Assembly: GCA_027623875.1 (NCBI GenBank)
Contig: JAQBUS010000012.1
Coordinates: 1-14,539, forward strand
Source: Pseudomonadota bacterium
Lineage (GTDB): Bacteria > Pseudomonadota > Alphaproteobacteria > Rhodobacterales > Rhodobacteraceae
Direction: 5' to 3'
DNA length: 14,539 nt
Below are positions 7,262 through 14,503 of this stretch, piece after piece. Positions within the stretch are counted from its first letter, which is position 1. Each line of letters opens with the position of its first letter. A program made the position numbers and the translations under genes. The notes below the pieces were generated by a model. That model was given only the letters and a program-made list of their open reading frames with translations. It was not told the DNA's origin and made no database searches.

Positions 7262-8136
7262 GGCAGTTTATTTCCTCTTAAAAAATCCACAGCACTCATT
7301 GATTTCCGCCCAGGTTTTTGAACATAAATAATCTCAACTGCGCTAGTGGAACAGGCTACAGTGAAGCCATCCAGTATTTCTCCCGGCTTTCCATGCTTAC
7401 TAACAACTCGACATTCGAGCAGTTTGACTCTTTCACCGTCGATCGTTGTCCAAGCCCCCGGAAACGGAGATAACCCCCGAATTAACCCACTCACTTCTTC
7501 AGCTGGTTTGGCCCAGTCAACTCTCGCCTCTAGCTTGGATATTTTCTTTGCATAGCAAATACCCAGACTAGATTGCTCAGTTTCGATAAACGTTTCAAGC
7601 CTTGGAAGTGTCCTCACTATTAGTTCTGCTCCTAAATTAGCCAACCTCTGATTCAATTGGCCTGCCGTTTCTAATTCATTTATCTTTGTCTTTGCTTCAT
7701 TTATAACGGGACCCGTGTCCAAACCCTCTGCCATTCGAATTATACTAATTCCAGTTATGGTATCTCCTTCCATAATTGCTCTTTGTATTGGTGCTGCTCC
7801 TCTCCACCTCGGCAATATTGATGCATGAATATTAAAACTTCCTAACCGATTGGCCTCTTTTGGTAAAATAAGACCGTAGGCAACAACCACAGCACAATCA
7901 GCATTTAGCCCCAAATATTCCTGAATAGTTATATCTTCTATAAAATTTTCTGGCGTTCTTACTAATAGGTCACTTTTAATTGCCTGAACATGAACAGACG
8001 ATTTTTGTATTTTTTGCCCTCTCCCAGCAGACCTTGGAGGCTGGCTATACACGCAGATAATTTCATGACCAGCAGCTATTAAAGCATTTAATATTATTGT
8101 TGAAAACTCTGGTGTTCCAAAAAAAACTATCCGCAT
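7246..8136 (-). CDS. fmt: Methionyl-tRNA formyltransferase
   Basis: Adds a formyl group from 10-formyl-tetrahydrofolate to Met-tRNA(fMet), preparing the initiator tRNA. The 296-residue protein starts MRIVFFGTPEFS, has the catalytic residues N102, H104 (FNIHASILPRWRGAAPIQRAI) and D140 (AEGLDTGPV), and a C-terminal OB-fold region with LSPFPGAWT. Length is slightly under the usual 310. The ATG at 8136 lies 10 bases after the stop of the second deformylase. The ribosome site is poor (CGGT), so expression probably relies on coupling in the def-def-fmt unit, which adds and later removes the formyl group. Its last codons are shared with a terminator for the convergent rnhA unit. Confidence 0.96.
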   Translation of the reverse strand: MRIVFFGTPEFSTIILNALIAAGHEIICVYSQPPRSAGRGQKIQKSSVHVQAIKSDLLVRTPENFIEDITIQEYLGLNADCAVVVAYGLILPKEANRLGSFNIHASILPRWRGAAPIQRAIMEGDTITGISIIRMAEGLDTGPVINEAKTKINELETAGQLNQRLANLGAELIVRTLPRLETFIETEQSSLGICYAKKISKLEARVDWAKPAEEVSGLIRGLSPFPGAWTTIDGERVKLLECRVVSKHGKPGEILDGFTVACSTSAVEIIYVQKPGRKSMSAVDFLRGNKLPKKLV

Positions 8137-8146
8137 ATATTACCGT

Positions 8147-8611
8147 CTATCCCGATGACATTACTAATTTATCTAAAATTAACTTGCCATCAAGATGATC
8201 AACCTCATGACAAATACAGGCCGCAGAAAAATCACTAAAACTCCTGCGAAACTGTTCACCATTTTGATCCAGCCACATAACCTGAATATTTTTTGCTCGG
8301 GTCACTTCAATAGGCTCTCCTGCAATAGACAGGCATCTCTCTTCGTTGAACTGTGTCTCTTCGGATTTATCTAAAATTTCCGGATTTATCATTTCTAATG
8401 GTTTGGGTGCTCCATCCTTCCAGGCTGTATCCATTACAAGGACACGGTAAGGAAAGCCAATCTGTGGGCCAGCTAAGCCCCTCCCATTCGCAGCATACAT
8501 CGTTTCAAACATGTCACCGATGATTATTTTTGTATCTTCCGAAACCTCTATTAAAGGAGAGCATAATAAACGCAAACCAGGGTCTGGATATTGCAGAATT
8601 TCTCTAATCAT
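8147..8611 (-). CDS. Peptide deformylase paralogue, variant motifs
   Basis: A 154-residue protein of the peptide deformylase family, the second of two adjacent copies. The metal site is complete: C93, H135 and H139 with catalytic E136 (CHEVDHLDG). Two conserved motifs differ from the norm. Motif I is GRGLAGPQ (43-50) where GxGLAAxQ is usual, and motif II is ERCLS (91-95) where EGCLS is usual, putting arginine in place of the glycine beside the metal-binding cysteine. It also lacks the charged C-terminal extension of the upstream copy. Paralogues with altered motifs are known next to def in alphaproteobacteria; whether this one deformylates nascent peptides or has another substrate is open. 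Its ATG overlaps the TGA of the first copy (8608-8611), so translation is coupled. Confidence 0.88.
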   Translation of the reverse strand: MIREILQYPDPGLRLLCSPLIEVSEDTKIIIGDMFETMYAANGRGLAGPQIGFPYRVLVMDTAWKDGAPKPLEMINPEILDKSEETQFNEERCLSIAGEPIEVTRAKNIQVMWLDQNGEQFRRSFSDFSAACICHEVDHLDGKLILDKLVMSSG

Positions 8612-9129
8612 TTTTGATTGATTCCTTTCTTAAGTTTTTTCATTTTGCGAGTTATAAGTTGACGGCGCAAAGGTGTTAAATAATCAATAAATAACTTACC
8701 TTCCAGGTGATCAATTTCATGTTGAATACACCTAGCCCATATTCCTTCAAAAGTTTCTTTTTTTTCAATGCCCGTCTTGTCGACCCAGCCTACGCTAACT
8801 ACCGAGGGTCGTTCGACCTCCCCAAATTGATCTGGAATCGAAAGGCAACCTTCTTCTTGGATATCTCTCTCCTCAGAAAACTCCATAATTTTGGGATTAA
8901 ACATTTGCAAAGGCCGGAACTCGCTCTCTTCTACTTTATTACAATCTAAAACAATCAAACGTAAGAGCGACCCGATTTGAGGTGCTGCTAACCCTATCCC
9001 AGGTGCGGCATACATAGTTTCTAACATTGTATCTGCTAACTTGATATATTCATCTGAAAGATCAATAATCTCTACTGCCTTTGTCCGCAATCTCTTGTCC
9101 GGGTGAATTAAAATCGATTTTATTGGCAT
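8608..9129 (-). CDS. def: Peptide deformylase
   Basis: Removes the formyl group from the N-terminal methionine of new proteins; Fe2+ or another divalent metal sits in the active site. The 173-residue protein has all three standard motifs: GIGLAAPQ (44-51), EGCLS (93-97, C95 metal ligand) and QHEIDH (136-141; H137 and H141 metal ligands, E138 catalytic). It has a lysine-rich C-terminal helix (RKMKKLKKGINQK) usual for the type I enzymes. ATG at 9129; the ribosome site is weak. It is first of the coupled def-def-fmt unit and is presumably the housekeeping enzyme. The promoter must lie in the 121-base divergent gap towards the PatB-like gene. Confidence 0.96.
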   Translation of the reverse strand: MPIKSILIHPDKRLRTKAVEIIDLSDEYIKLADTMLETMYAAPGIGLAAPQIGSLLRLIVLDCNKVEESEFRPLQMFNPKIMEFSEERDIQEEGCLSIPDQFGEVERPSVVSVGWVDKTGIEKKETFEGIWARCIQHEIDHLEGKLFIDYLTPLRRQLITRKMKKLKKGINQK

Positions 9130-9203
9130 ACCGTGGCACTCATTTTATTCTACAAAAACCTTCTAATTTTATTTATTTTTATACTTGCCAATTTATTAAA
9201 ACA

Positions 9204-9244
9204 AGGCGACCCTAAGCCTATCGAAAACAAGGGTCAACTAGGAG
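9204..9244 (+). promoter_or_regulatory. Possible H-type pseudoknot in the leader of the PatB-like gene
   Basis: A 4-bp stem AGGC (9204-9207) / GCCT (9216-9219) encloses an 8-base loop that begins with GACCCT (9208-9213). This loop word is fully complementary to AGGGTC at 9230-9235, reached through the A-rich linker 9220-9229. The two pairings can coexist as an H-type pseudoknot. Five bases later comes the Shine-Dalgarno GGAG (9241-9244) for the ATG at 9251. The segment is about half G+C in an otherwise very AT-rich gap. This is the topology of small translational riboswitches, but it matches no consensus I recognise and short complementary words can arise by chance. Confidence 0.3.
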
Positions 9245-9250
9245 ATACAA

Positions 9251-10423
9251 ATGGACTTTGACGAACTATTCGAACGCCGTAGCACTCATAGCGCTAAATG
9301 GGACAGAATGGAGGAATCTTACGGTATTTCTAAAGATGAGGGACTACCCATGCATGTAGCAGAAATGGACTTCAGACCACCAAAGGAAATTCAGAACAAA
9401 TTACGTGAGTTGAATCAACATGGTTTCTATGGTTATTTTGCTGATTTTACGGAATATGAAAATTCAATTAAATGGTGGATGAAAACCCGTCACAACTGGG
9501 ACATTGGGAAAAGTAAAATATTTGCGACACACGGGTTAGTTAATGGAATGGCGTTATGTGTTGATGCATTCACAAAGCCCGAAGACGAAATTATTATGTT
9601 TACCCCTATGTATCACGCCTTTTTTAATGTGTTAAATGCTACAGATAGAAAAATTAAAGAGTTTCCTTTGCTACTCGAAGACGGCAAATACCGGATGGAT
9701 TTTGCCAAGTATAAAAAACAGTTATCCGGAAAAGAAACGATGTTGATTTTTTGCTCTCCTCATAATCCTGGCGGTAGGGTTTGGTCACCTAGCGAATTAA
9801 ATGAAGTTGCTGATTTTTGTAAAGAAAATGAACTCTTACTTGTGAGCGACGAAATTCACCATGATCTAATTATGCCTGGCAGCACTCATACAGTAATGCC
9901 TATTGCTGCGCCCCAAATAAATGATCACTTAATCATGCTCACTGCCAATACAAAAACCTTCAATATTGCTGGAATTCATACCGGAAATGTTATTATCAGC
10001 AATACCAAGCTTGCGACGATTTTTGAGAGGAAGATGAAATCCTTAGGTCTAGGGCCAAATGCTTTAGGAATTCATCTTGCGACAGCGGGATATTCAGAAG
10101 GTGCTGCAAATTGGCTGGACAGCTTACTAACTTATTTAGCAGAAAATTTTCGTATTTTCAATTCTGGCATCGACAAAATTCCTGGCTGTAAAGCTATGCC
10201 GGCAGAAGGTACGTATTTAGCATGGGTAGACTTTTCTGGGACTGGTATGTCTAGAGAAGAATTTACAAGTCGTATAGAAAAAAGCGCTAAGATAACGACC
10301 GTTCATGGGTCCGAGATGGGTAAAGGTGGGGAAACTTATATGAGATTCAATATAGCAACTCCTAAATCTCGGGTTATAGAAGCCGTTGAACGTATGCAAA
10401 AGGCATTCAAAGATCTTCAGTAA
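9251..10423 (+). CDS. MalY/PatB family PLP-dependent C-S lyase / aminotransferase
   Basis: A class I/II fold, PLP-dependent enzyme of the MalY/PatB family, whose known members cleave the C-S bond of cystathionine or cysteine conjugates, releasing a thiol, ammonia and a keto acid. Evidence in the 390 residues: family N-terminus ERRSTHSAKWD (8-18) and PMHVAEMDF (33-41; PMWVADMDF is commoner), FCSPHNPGGRVW (167-178), VSDEIHHDL (198-206) with D200 for the pyridine nitrogen, TANTKTFNIAG (231-241) with K235 as the PLP lysine, and YMRFNIATP (363-371) with R365 binding the substrate carboxylate. A strong GGAG site lies 6 bases before ATG. The exact substrate cannot be read from sequence; beta-lyase activity is more likely than transamination. 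The next gene, on the same strand, begins 54 bases on. Confidence 0.88.
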   Translation: MDFDELFERRSTHSAKWDRMEESYGISKDEGLPMHVAEMDFRPPKEIQNKLRELNQHGFYGYFADFTEYENSIKWWMKTRHNWDIGKSKIFATHGLVNGMALCVDAFTKPEDEIIMFTPMYHAFFNVLNATDRKIKEFPLLLEDGKYRMDFAKYKKQLSGKETMLIFCSPHNPGGRVWSPSELNEVADFCKENELLLVSDEIHHDLIMPGSTHTVMPIAAPQINDHLIMLTANTKTFNIAGIHTGNVIISNTKLATIFERKMKSLGLGPNALGIHLATAGYSEGAANWLDSLLTYLAENFRIFNSGIDKIPGCKAMPAEGTYLAWVDFSGTGMSREEFTSRIEKSAKITTVHGSEMGKGGETYMRFNIATPKSRVIEAVERMQKAFKDLQ

Positions 10424-10477
10424 ATTTAATAAGTCAGCCACAGTCTTATTTTGTGTAAACTTTTATAAGGAACCAAT

Positions 10478-11512
10478 ATGACACAGAAAGCCAGTAGAAT
10501 TGTTCTAGCTAGCAGACCCGCAGGGAATGCAGAACTAGATAACTTTCGTTTGGATCAGGTAGTTATGCCAAAGCTCAAAGACGGTGAGTTCTTAGCAAGA
10601 ACAATATGGCTCTCTTTGGATCCATACATGAGGGGTCGAATGAACGATGCAAAGTCATATTCTGCTCCTGTAGAGCTCGGTGACACAATGGAAGGTGGCT
10701 GTGTAGCAGAAATCATCAACTCTAATAATAAAGACTATGCTATCGGCGATATTGTTGTTGCACGTCTCGGTTGGGCCACCCACGGCATATCTAATGGTGT
10801 AGGTGTTCAAAAAATCAATCCCTCAATAGCCCCTATATCTACGAGCGTCGGGATCTTGGGCATGCCAGGGTTAACCGCTTGGGTAGCCCTAAATGACATA
10901 CTAAAAGGGAAAAAAGGCGAAACAATTGTCGTATCAGCCGCAACCGGTGCAGTGGGTGGTCTTGTGGGGCAGTTAGCTAAGTTAAAAGGGATGCGAGTTA
11001 TCGGTGTGGCTGGTGGCCCAGCTAAAACAAAATTTGCGATTGAAGAATTGGGCTATGATATTTGTATAGATCATAAATCTTTAGACGTTAAGGAACTCAG
11101 AGTGCGATTAAGTGCCGCGAGCCCTGACGGTATACATTGTTATTTCGAGAATGTTGGGGGGAAAACTCTTGAAGCAATTTTACCCCTAATGAATACTTTT
11201 GGAAGGATTGCTGTTTGTGGAATGATCGCATGGTATTCACCAAAGGGTATGGAAAATGCCTCACCAATTCCAGTTGCCTGGGGTGCAATTCTTCGACAAC
11301 GCTTACGGGTTTGTGGTTTTATTATATTTGATCACTATGATCGAATGGAAGAATTTCACAAAGAAGTCGCACCTTTAGTTAGCAATGGAAAAATAAAATA
11401 CAAGGAAACTATATCTGAGGGTTTAGAGTCAGCTCCTCAGTCATTTTTGAATCTCTTGGAAGGAAAGAATTTTGGAAAACAGCTTGTTAGAATAGGTCAC
11501 GACCCTCGGTAG
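10478..11512 (+). CDS. NADPH-dependent MDR-family oxidoreductase (CurA/leukotriene B4 dehydrogenase-like)
   Basis: A 344-residue zinc-independent medium-chain reductase of the group containing YncB/CurA and prostaglandin reductases, which reduce the C=C bond of unsaturated aldehydes and ketones with NADPH. Visible signatures are IVLASRPAG near the N-terminus, LSLDPYMRGRM (45-55), GMPGLTAW (128-135), the Rossmann glycine-rich segment SAATGAVGGLVGQLAK (153-168) and ENVGG (224-228). No zinc-binding cysteine cluster is present, as expected for the group. The ATG has an AAGGA ribosome site at 10467-10471, 6 bases upstream. It lies between the PatB-like gene and mcl1 on the same strand, possibly in one transcript. 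A true substrate cannot be assigned; a link to CoA-ester metabolism through mcl1 is only a guess from position. Confidence 0.88.
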   Translation: MTQKASRIVLASRPAGNAELDNFRLDQVVMPKLKDGEFLARTIWLSLDPYMRGRMNDAKSYSAPVELGDTMEGGCVAEIINSNNKDYAIGDIVVARLGWATHGISNGVGVQKINPSIAPISTSVGILGMPGLTAWVALNDILKGKKGETIVVSAATGAVGGLVGQLAKLKGMRVIGVAGGPAKTKFAIEELGYDICIDHKSLDVKELRVRLSAASPDGIHCYFENVGGKTLEAILPLMNTFGRIAVCGMIAWYSPKGMENASPIPVAWGAILRQRLRVCGFIIFDHYDRMEEFHKEVAPLVSNGKIKYKETISEGLESAPQSFLNLLEGKNFGKQLVRIGHDPR

Positions 11513-11569
11513 CTAATATTATTGTTTCAGGTGCTATCATAATAAGATAATTGAGGAGACACAGCCAAA

Positions 11570-12532
11570 ATGAGCTTTAAAAATCAACCAACTCCACCGA
11601 TCAGACCAAATCGATGTCAACTTTTTGGTCCAGGATCTAGACCTGAAATCTTCATAAAGATGGCTAAATCAAAAGCTGACGTTATCAATCTAGATTTAGA
11701 AGACTCGGTTTCCTTAAAAGATAAATCCATAGCTCGAGCCAATATTATAAATGCAATAAAAGATATCGATTGGGGAACAAAAACTTTGTCCGTACGTATT
11801 AATGGGTTGGATACACCCTTTTGGTATACCGACATTATAGACCTAATTAATCTATCGGGTAACCGCTTAGATCAAATCTTAATACCTAAAGTTGGGTGTG
11901 CTTCAGATGTTTATGCTGTTGATGCATTAGTCACAGCAGTGGAAAAAAATATCAATAGAGATAGGCAAGTAAAACTTGAACTAATAATAGAATCAGCAGC
12001 TGGTATAACTAATATTAATAAAATAGCTAAGTCTTCTCCGAGAATTGAAGCAATATCTCTGGGGGCAGCGGATTTTGCTGCATCGATGGGGATGCAAACT
12101 ACTGGGATTGGGGGAACCCAAAAAAACTACTATATGGTTCACGAAAACAATAAATACTGGGGTGATCCGTGGCATTGGGCTCAAACTTCTATTGTGGCGG
12201 CTTGCAGGGCAAATGGGCTTCTACCAGTAGATGGTCCCTTCGGAGATTTTTCTGATGATGCTGGATTCTTGGCGCAAGCCCAAAGATCAGCAACTCTTGG
12301 GATGGTTGGGAAGTGGGCCATTCATCCAAAACAAATTGAATTGGCAAATATTGTATTTACTCCATCCGAAGAAACAGTGTCAGAAGCTAAAGAAATATTA
12401 TCCGTTATGGAATTAGCAAACGCAAAAGGCGAAGGAGCAACAGTCTACAAAGGCCGGTTAGTAGATATTGCATCCATAAAACAAGCTAGAGTTATAGTGG
12501 ATCAATATGAAATGATTTCTAAAGACAGTTAA
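11570..12532 (+). CDS. mcl1: L-malyl-CoA/beta-methylmalyl-CoA lyase
   Basis: Cleaves malyl-CoA to acetyl-CoA plus glyoxylate and beta-methylmalyl-CoA to propionyl-CoA plus glyoxylate, reversibly; a key enzyme of the ethylmalonyl-CoA pathway and of glyoxylate assimilation. It belongs to the HpcH/CitE TIM-barrel family. The 320-residue protein closely resembles, from memory, Rhodobacter sphaeroides Mcl1: RPNRCQLFGPGSRP (12-25), INLDLEDSV (39-47), SVRINGLDTPFWY (74-86), SLGAADFAASMGMQTTGIGG (163-182), DGPFGDFSDD (221-230), GKWAIHPKQ (247-255) and KGRLVDIASIKQA (294-306). R76 for the substrate, the Mg2+ ligands E141 and D168, and D299 are all present. The length matches. Ribosome site GAGGAG lies at 11553-11558, a rather long 11 bases before ATG. 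No other ethylmalonyl-CoA pathway gene (such as ccr) is in the window. Confidence 0.93.
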   Translation: MSFKNQPTPPIRPNRCQLFGPGSRPEIFIKMAKSKADVINLDLEDSVSLKDKSIARANIINAIKDIDWGTKTLSVRINGLDTPFWYTDIIDLINLSGNRLDQILIPKVGCASDVYAVDALVTAVEKNINRDRQVKLELIIESAAGITNINKIAKSSPRIEAISLGAADFAASMGMQTTGIGGTQKNYYMVHENNKYWGDPWHWAQTSIVAACRANGLLPVDGPFGDFSDDAGFLAQAQRSATLGMVGKWAIHPKQIELANIVFTPSEETVSEAKEILSVMELANAKGEGATVYKGRLVDIASIKQARVIVDQYEMISKDS

Positions 12533-12648
12533 CAACTTTATAAAGCTGTGGTAGAATTAAGTTTGTTGGCTCGTTATATTAATCGGCTGACTCCAAATAA
12601 TATTAGTAATATAAACGGCTAAACCTTCGGCAAAAACAGGATGAAATT
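12533..12648 (+). promoter_or_regulatory. Leader region of accA
   Basis: A 116-base gap between mcl1 and accA, likely to contain an accA promoter. It holds an AT-rich inverted repeat ATATTA-G-TAATAT at 12600-12612 and two CGGCT words (12583-12587 and 12616-12620). No terminator with a T-run is visible after mcl1, so read-through is possible. The accA ribosome site AGGA is at 12638-12641. Confidence 0.3.
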
Positions 12649-13611
12649 ATGGTTACCTACCTCGAGTTCGAAAAAGAACTTGCTGAAATCGAAAGTAAAG
12701 TTGATGAAATGCGTGAAGCATCTCATCAAAAAGATGGCCTTGACTTAGGAAGCCAATTTAAAACTTTAGACACCAAGGCAAAAAACCTTCTTAAGAACTT
12801 ATATGAAAACCTTTCACCCTGGCAAAAGTGTCAGGTGGCGAGACATCCAGAACGCCCCCACTGTCAGGATTACCTTAAAGCACTCTTCGAAGAATATGTT
12901 CCTTTATCCGGAGATAGAAATTTTGCAGATGATCATGCTGTAATGGGAGGTCTTGCTAGATTTGGAGAACACTCTTTGATCGTTATTGGCCATGAAAAGG
13001 GCCATGACACCAAAACTAGAATAGAACGGAACTTTGGAATGGCGCGTCCTGAGGGTTATAGAAAAGCTATTCGGCTGATGGATTTAGCAAATCGCTTTAA
13101 ACTTCCAGTTGTAACGCTAATTGATACACCAGGGGCTTACCCCGGAAAAGGGGCGGAAGAGCGTGGCCAGTCAGAAGCAATAGCTAGATCAACACAGAAG
13201 TGTTTAGAAATTGGCGTCCCGTTAATTTCAGTAATAATTGGTGAGGGAGGTTCGGGTGGTGCTGTCGCGTTTGCTACAGCAGATAAAGTACTGATGTTGG
13301 AACATTCGGTATATTCAGTAATAAGTCCTGAAGGTTGCGCCTCTATTTTATGGAAGGACCCTGAAAAAATGCGGGAAGCAGCCATTGCACTAAAACTAAC
13401 CGCACAAGATTTAAAAAAATTAGGTGTATGCGACACAATAATACCCGAACCCAGCGGTGGAGCCCAAAGAAACAAGAGTAAAACTATTGAAGCAGTTGGG
13501 CTCAGCATAAATGAAGCACTAAAAGATCTTGATGGGCAAATCAGTGATAATTTAATTAAGAGCAGACGGCAAAAATATCTTAATATGGGAACCGCTGGCT
13601 TGGCAGCCTAA
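12649..13611 (+). CDS. accA: Acetyl-CoA carboxylase carboxyltransferase subunit alpha
   Basis: Alpha half of the carboxyltransferase that moves CO2 from carboxybiotin to acetyl-CoA to make malonyl-CoA, the first committed step of fatty acid synthesis; it works as an alpha2-beta2 complex with AccD, encoded elsewhere. The 320 residues match the usual length. After an N-terminal helical region come LSGDRNFADDHAVMGGLAR (86-104), GHEKGHDTKTRIERNFGMARPEGYRKA (114-140), IDTPGAYPG (158-166), GEGGSGGA (198-205) and SVISPEGCASILWKD (223-237), which build the crotonase-fold active site. ATG at 12649 with AGGA 7 bases upstream; the ATG at 12641 is out of frame. It ends 8 bases from the convergent plsC-type gene. 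Confidence 0.97.
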   Translation: MVTYLEFEKELAEIESKVDEMREASHQKDGLDLGSQFKTLDTKAKNLLKNLYENLSPWQKCQVARHPERPHCQDYLKALFEEYVPLSGDRNFADDHAVMGGLARFGEHSLIVIGHEKGHDTKTRIERNFGMARPEGYRKAIRLMDLANRFKLPVVTLIDTPGAYPGKGAEERGQSEAIARSTQKCLEIGVPLISVIIGEGGSGGAVAFATADKVLMLEHSVYSVISPEGCASILWKDPEKMREAAIALKLTAQDLKKLGVCDTIIPEPSGGAQRNKSKTIEAVGLSINEALKDLDGQISDNLIKSRRQKYLNMGTAGLAA

Positions 13612-13619
13612 TGCTGAAT

Positions 13620-14351
13620 TTAGCTCTTAGATATTTTTGCTTCTGTTGTTAACTCTTCCGAAGAAAGTTCAATGACCTCCTCTAGACAAGATAAAAATTT
13701 ATTCTTGTCTAGACCTGCTGGTATAGGCTTTAGAAACTCAACAATAGCTTTACCAGAACTCCTATAAATACTCCGACGAGGCCAAAAAAGACCTGCATTT
13801 GTTGAAACAGGTATACAAACCAGAGAGAGCCTCTCGTATATCAAAGCAACTCCAATTTTATATGGCTTCGTTGAGCCTGGGGCTACTCTTGTTCCCTGAG
13901 GATATATCACAAGCTGACCACCCGTCACTTTACGTTTTTCAACATCCTTAAGCATTTGGAATATTGCTCTGCCTCTTTTACCTCTACTCACCGGAATGCA
14001 ACCCAATCTGTAAGCATATTGGCCGAAAAGAGGTATATATAAAAGTCCCCGTTTCATAATGAAGTATCCATTCGGTATGACACTATAAATCATTAGAATA
14101 TCTAAGAATGATTGGTGCTTTGCTGCTATTATTACCGAAGATCGAGGAATTTCGCCTCTAACCTCTGTCTTTAGATTAATTATCCAAGAAGCCGTCCAAA
14201 GGACATACCTTGAATAGAACTTAATGGCGCCAAGTGCTCCGTTTTTACTTACGATCATCCAAGGAAGAAAAACTACTGCGGTTAGAGCCAGCGCAAGATA
14301 CATTTGAATATTAAAAATTAATGAACGGCACCACTGAATTGAATATCGCAA
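13620..14351 (-). CDS. plsC: 1-acyl-sn-glycerol-3-phosphate acyltransferase (PlsC family)
   Basis: Probably acylates lysophosphatidic acid to phosphatidic acid at the inner membrane, a step of phospholipid synthesis. From the TTG at 14351 the protein has 243 residues: a hydrophobic membrane segment at about 18-34, the catalytic HQSFLD (H79, D84; HX4D motif), an IPLFG-RLGCIPVSR block, and YPQGTR (150-155) in place of the textbook FPEGTR. The Q form occurs in related proteins and need not mean loss of activity. I prefer TTG because AAAAGGA (14358-14364) sits 6 bases upstream and the family N-terminus (LRYSIQWCRSLIFN) begins here. The in-frame GTG at 14402 adds 17 residues (260 in all) but lacks a ribosome site. 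It converges on accA with only 8 bases between the stop codons and no visible terminator. Confidence 0.88.
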   Translation of the reverse strand: MRYSIQWCRSLIFNIQMYLALALTAVVFLPWMIVSKNGALGAIKFYSRYVLWTASWIINLKTEVRGEIPRSSVIIAAKHQSFLDILMIYSVIPNGYFIMKRGLLYIPLFGQYAYRLGCIPVSRGKRGRAIFQMLKDVEKRKVTGGQLVIYPQGTRVAPGSTKPYKIGVALIYERLSLVCIPVSTNAGLFWPRRSIYRSSGKAIVEFLKPIPAGLDKNKFLSCLEEVIELSSEELTTEAKISKS

Positions 14352-14357
14352 AATAGT

Positions 14358-14364
14358 TCCTTTT
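14358..14364 (-). promoter_or_regulatory. Ribosome binding site supporting a TTG start of plsC
   Basis: Minus-strand AAAAGGA, 6 bases before TTG at 14351. It is the same word as the site before the TTG-started DUF2062 gene and is better than anything before the alternative GTG at 14402. Confidence 0.5.
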
Positions 14365-14421
14365 CTCTTAGTTTGATAAGTTACAAAAAACTTGGATAAC
14401 ACAATAAAAAGCTAAACTATC

Positions 14422-14437
14422 AGTATAACTTGTTATA
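14422..14437 (-). promoter_or_regulatory. Possible plsC promoter -10 with overlapping palindrome
   Basis: Minus-strand TATACT at 14427-14422 is a good -10 word upstream of plsC. It overlaps an inverted repeat TATAAC-TT-GTTATA (14424-14437). No convincing -35 lies at the right distance, so this is tentative. Confidence 0.25.
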
Positions 14438-14503
14438 TTGAAGTAATTTCCAAAATTTTAGAGAAATCATCAACAAAAAACTATGGGTGTCTTAAAAAAA
14501 TAA

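Noticed and set aside
9204..9244. Assignment of the leader structure to a known SAM-II or preQ1 riboswitch
   Set aside because: The conserved loop and tail sequences of those families are not present; only the general fold is similar.
10428..10450. Inverted repeat AATAAG/CTTATT between the PatB-like and MDR genes as a terminator
   Set aside because: Six A/T-rich pairs with an 11-base loop and only a short T tract is too weak to support a terminator.
12600..12612. ATATTA-G-TAATAT palindrome as an accA operator
   Set aside because: Short A/T palindromes are frequent by chance in DNA of this composition and nothing else supports a binding site.
13137..13508. Antisense reading frame of 123 codons inside accA
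   Set aside because: It lies wholly within a well-conserved gene, resembles no family, and its length follows from the sense-strand codon use.
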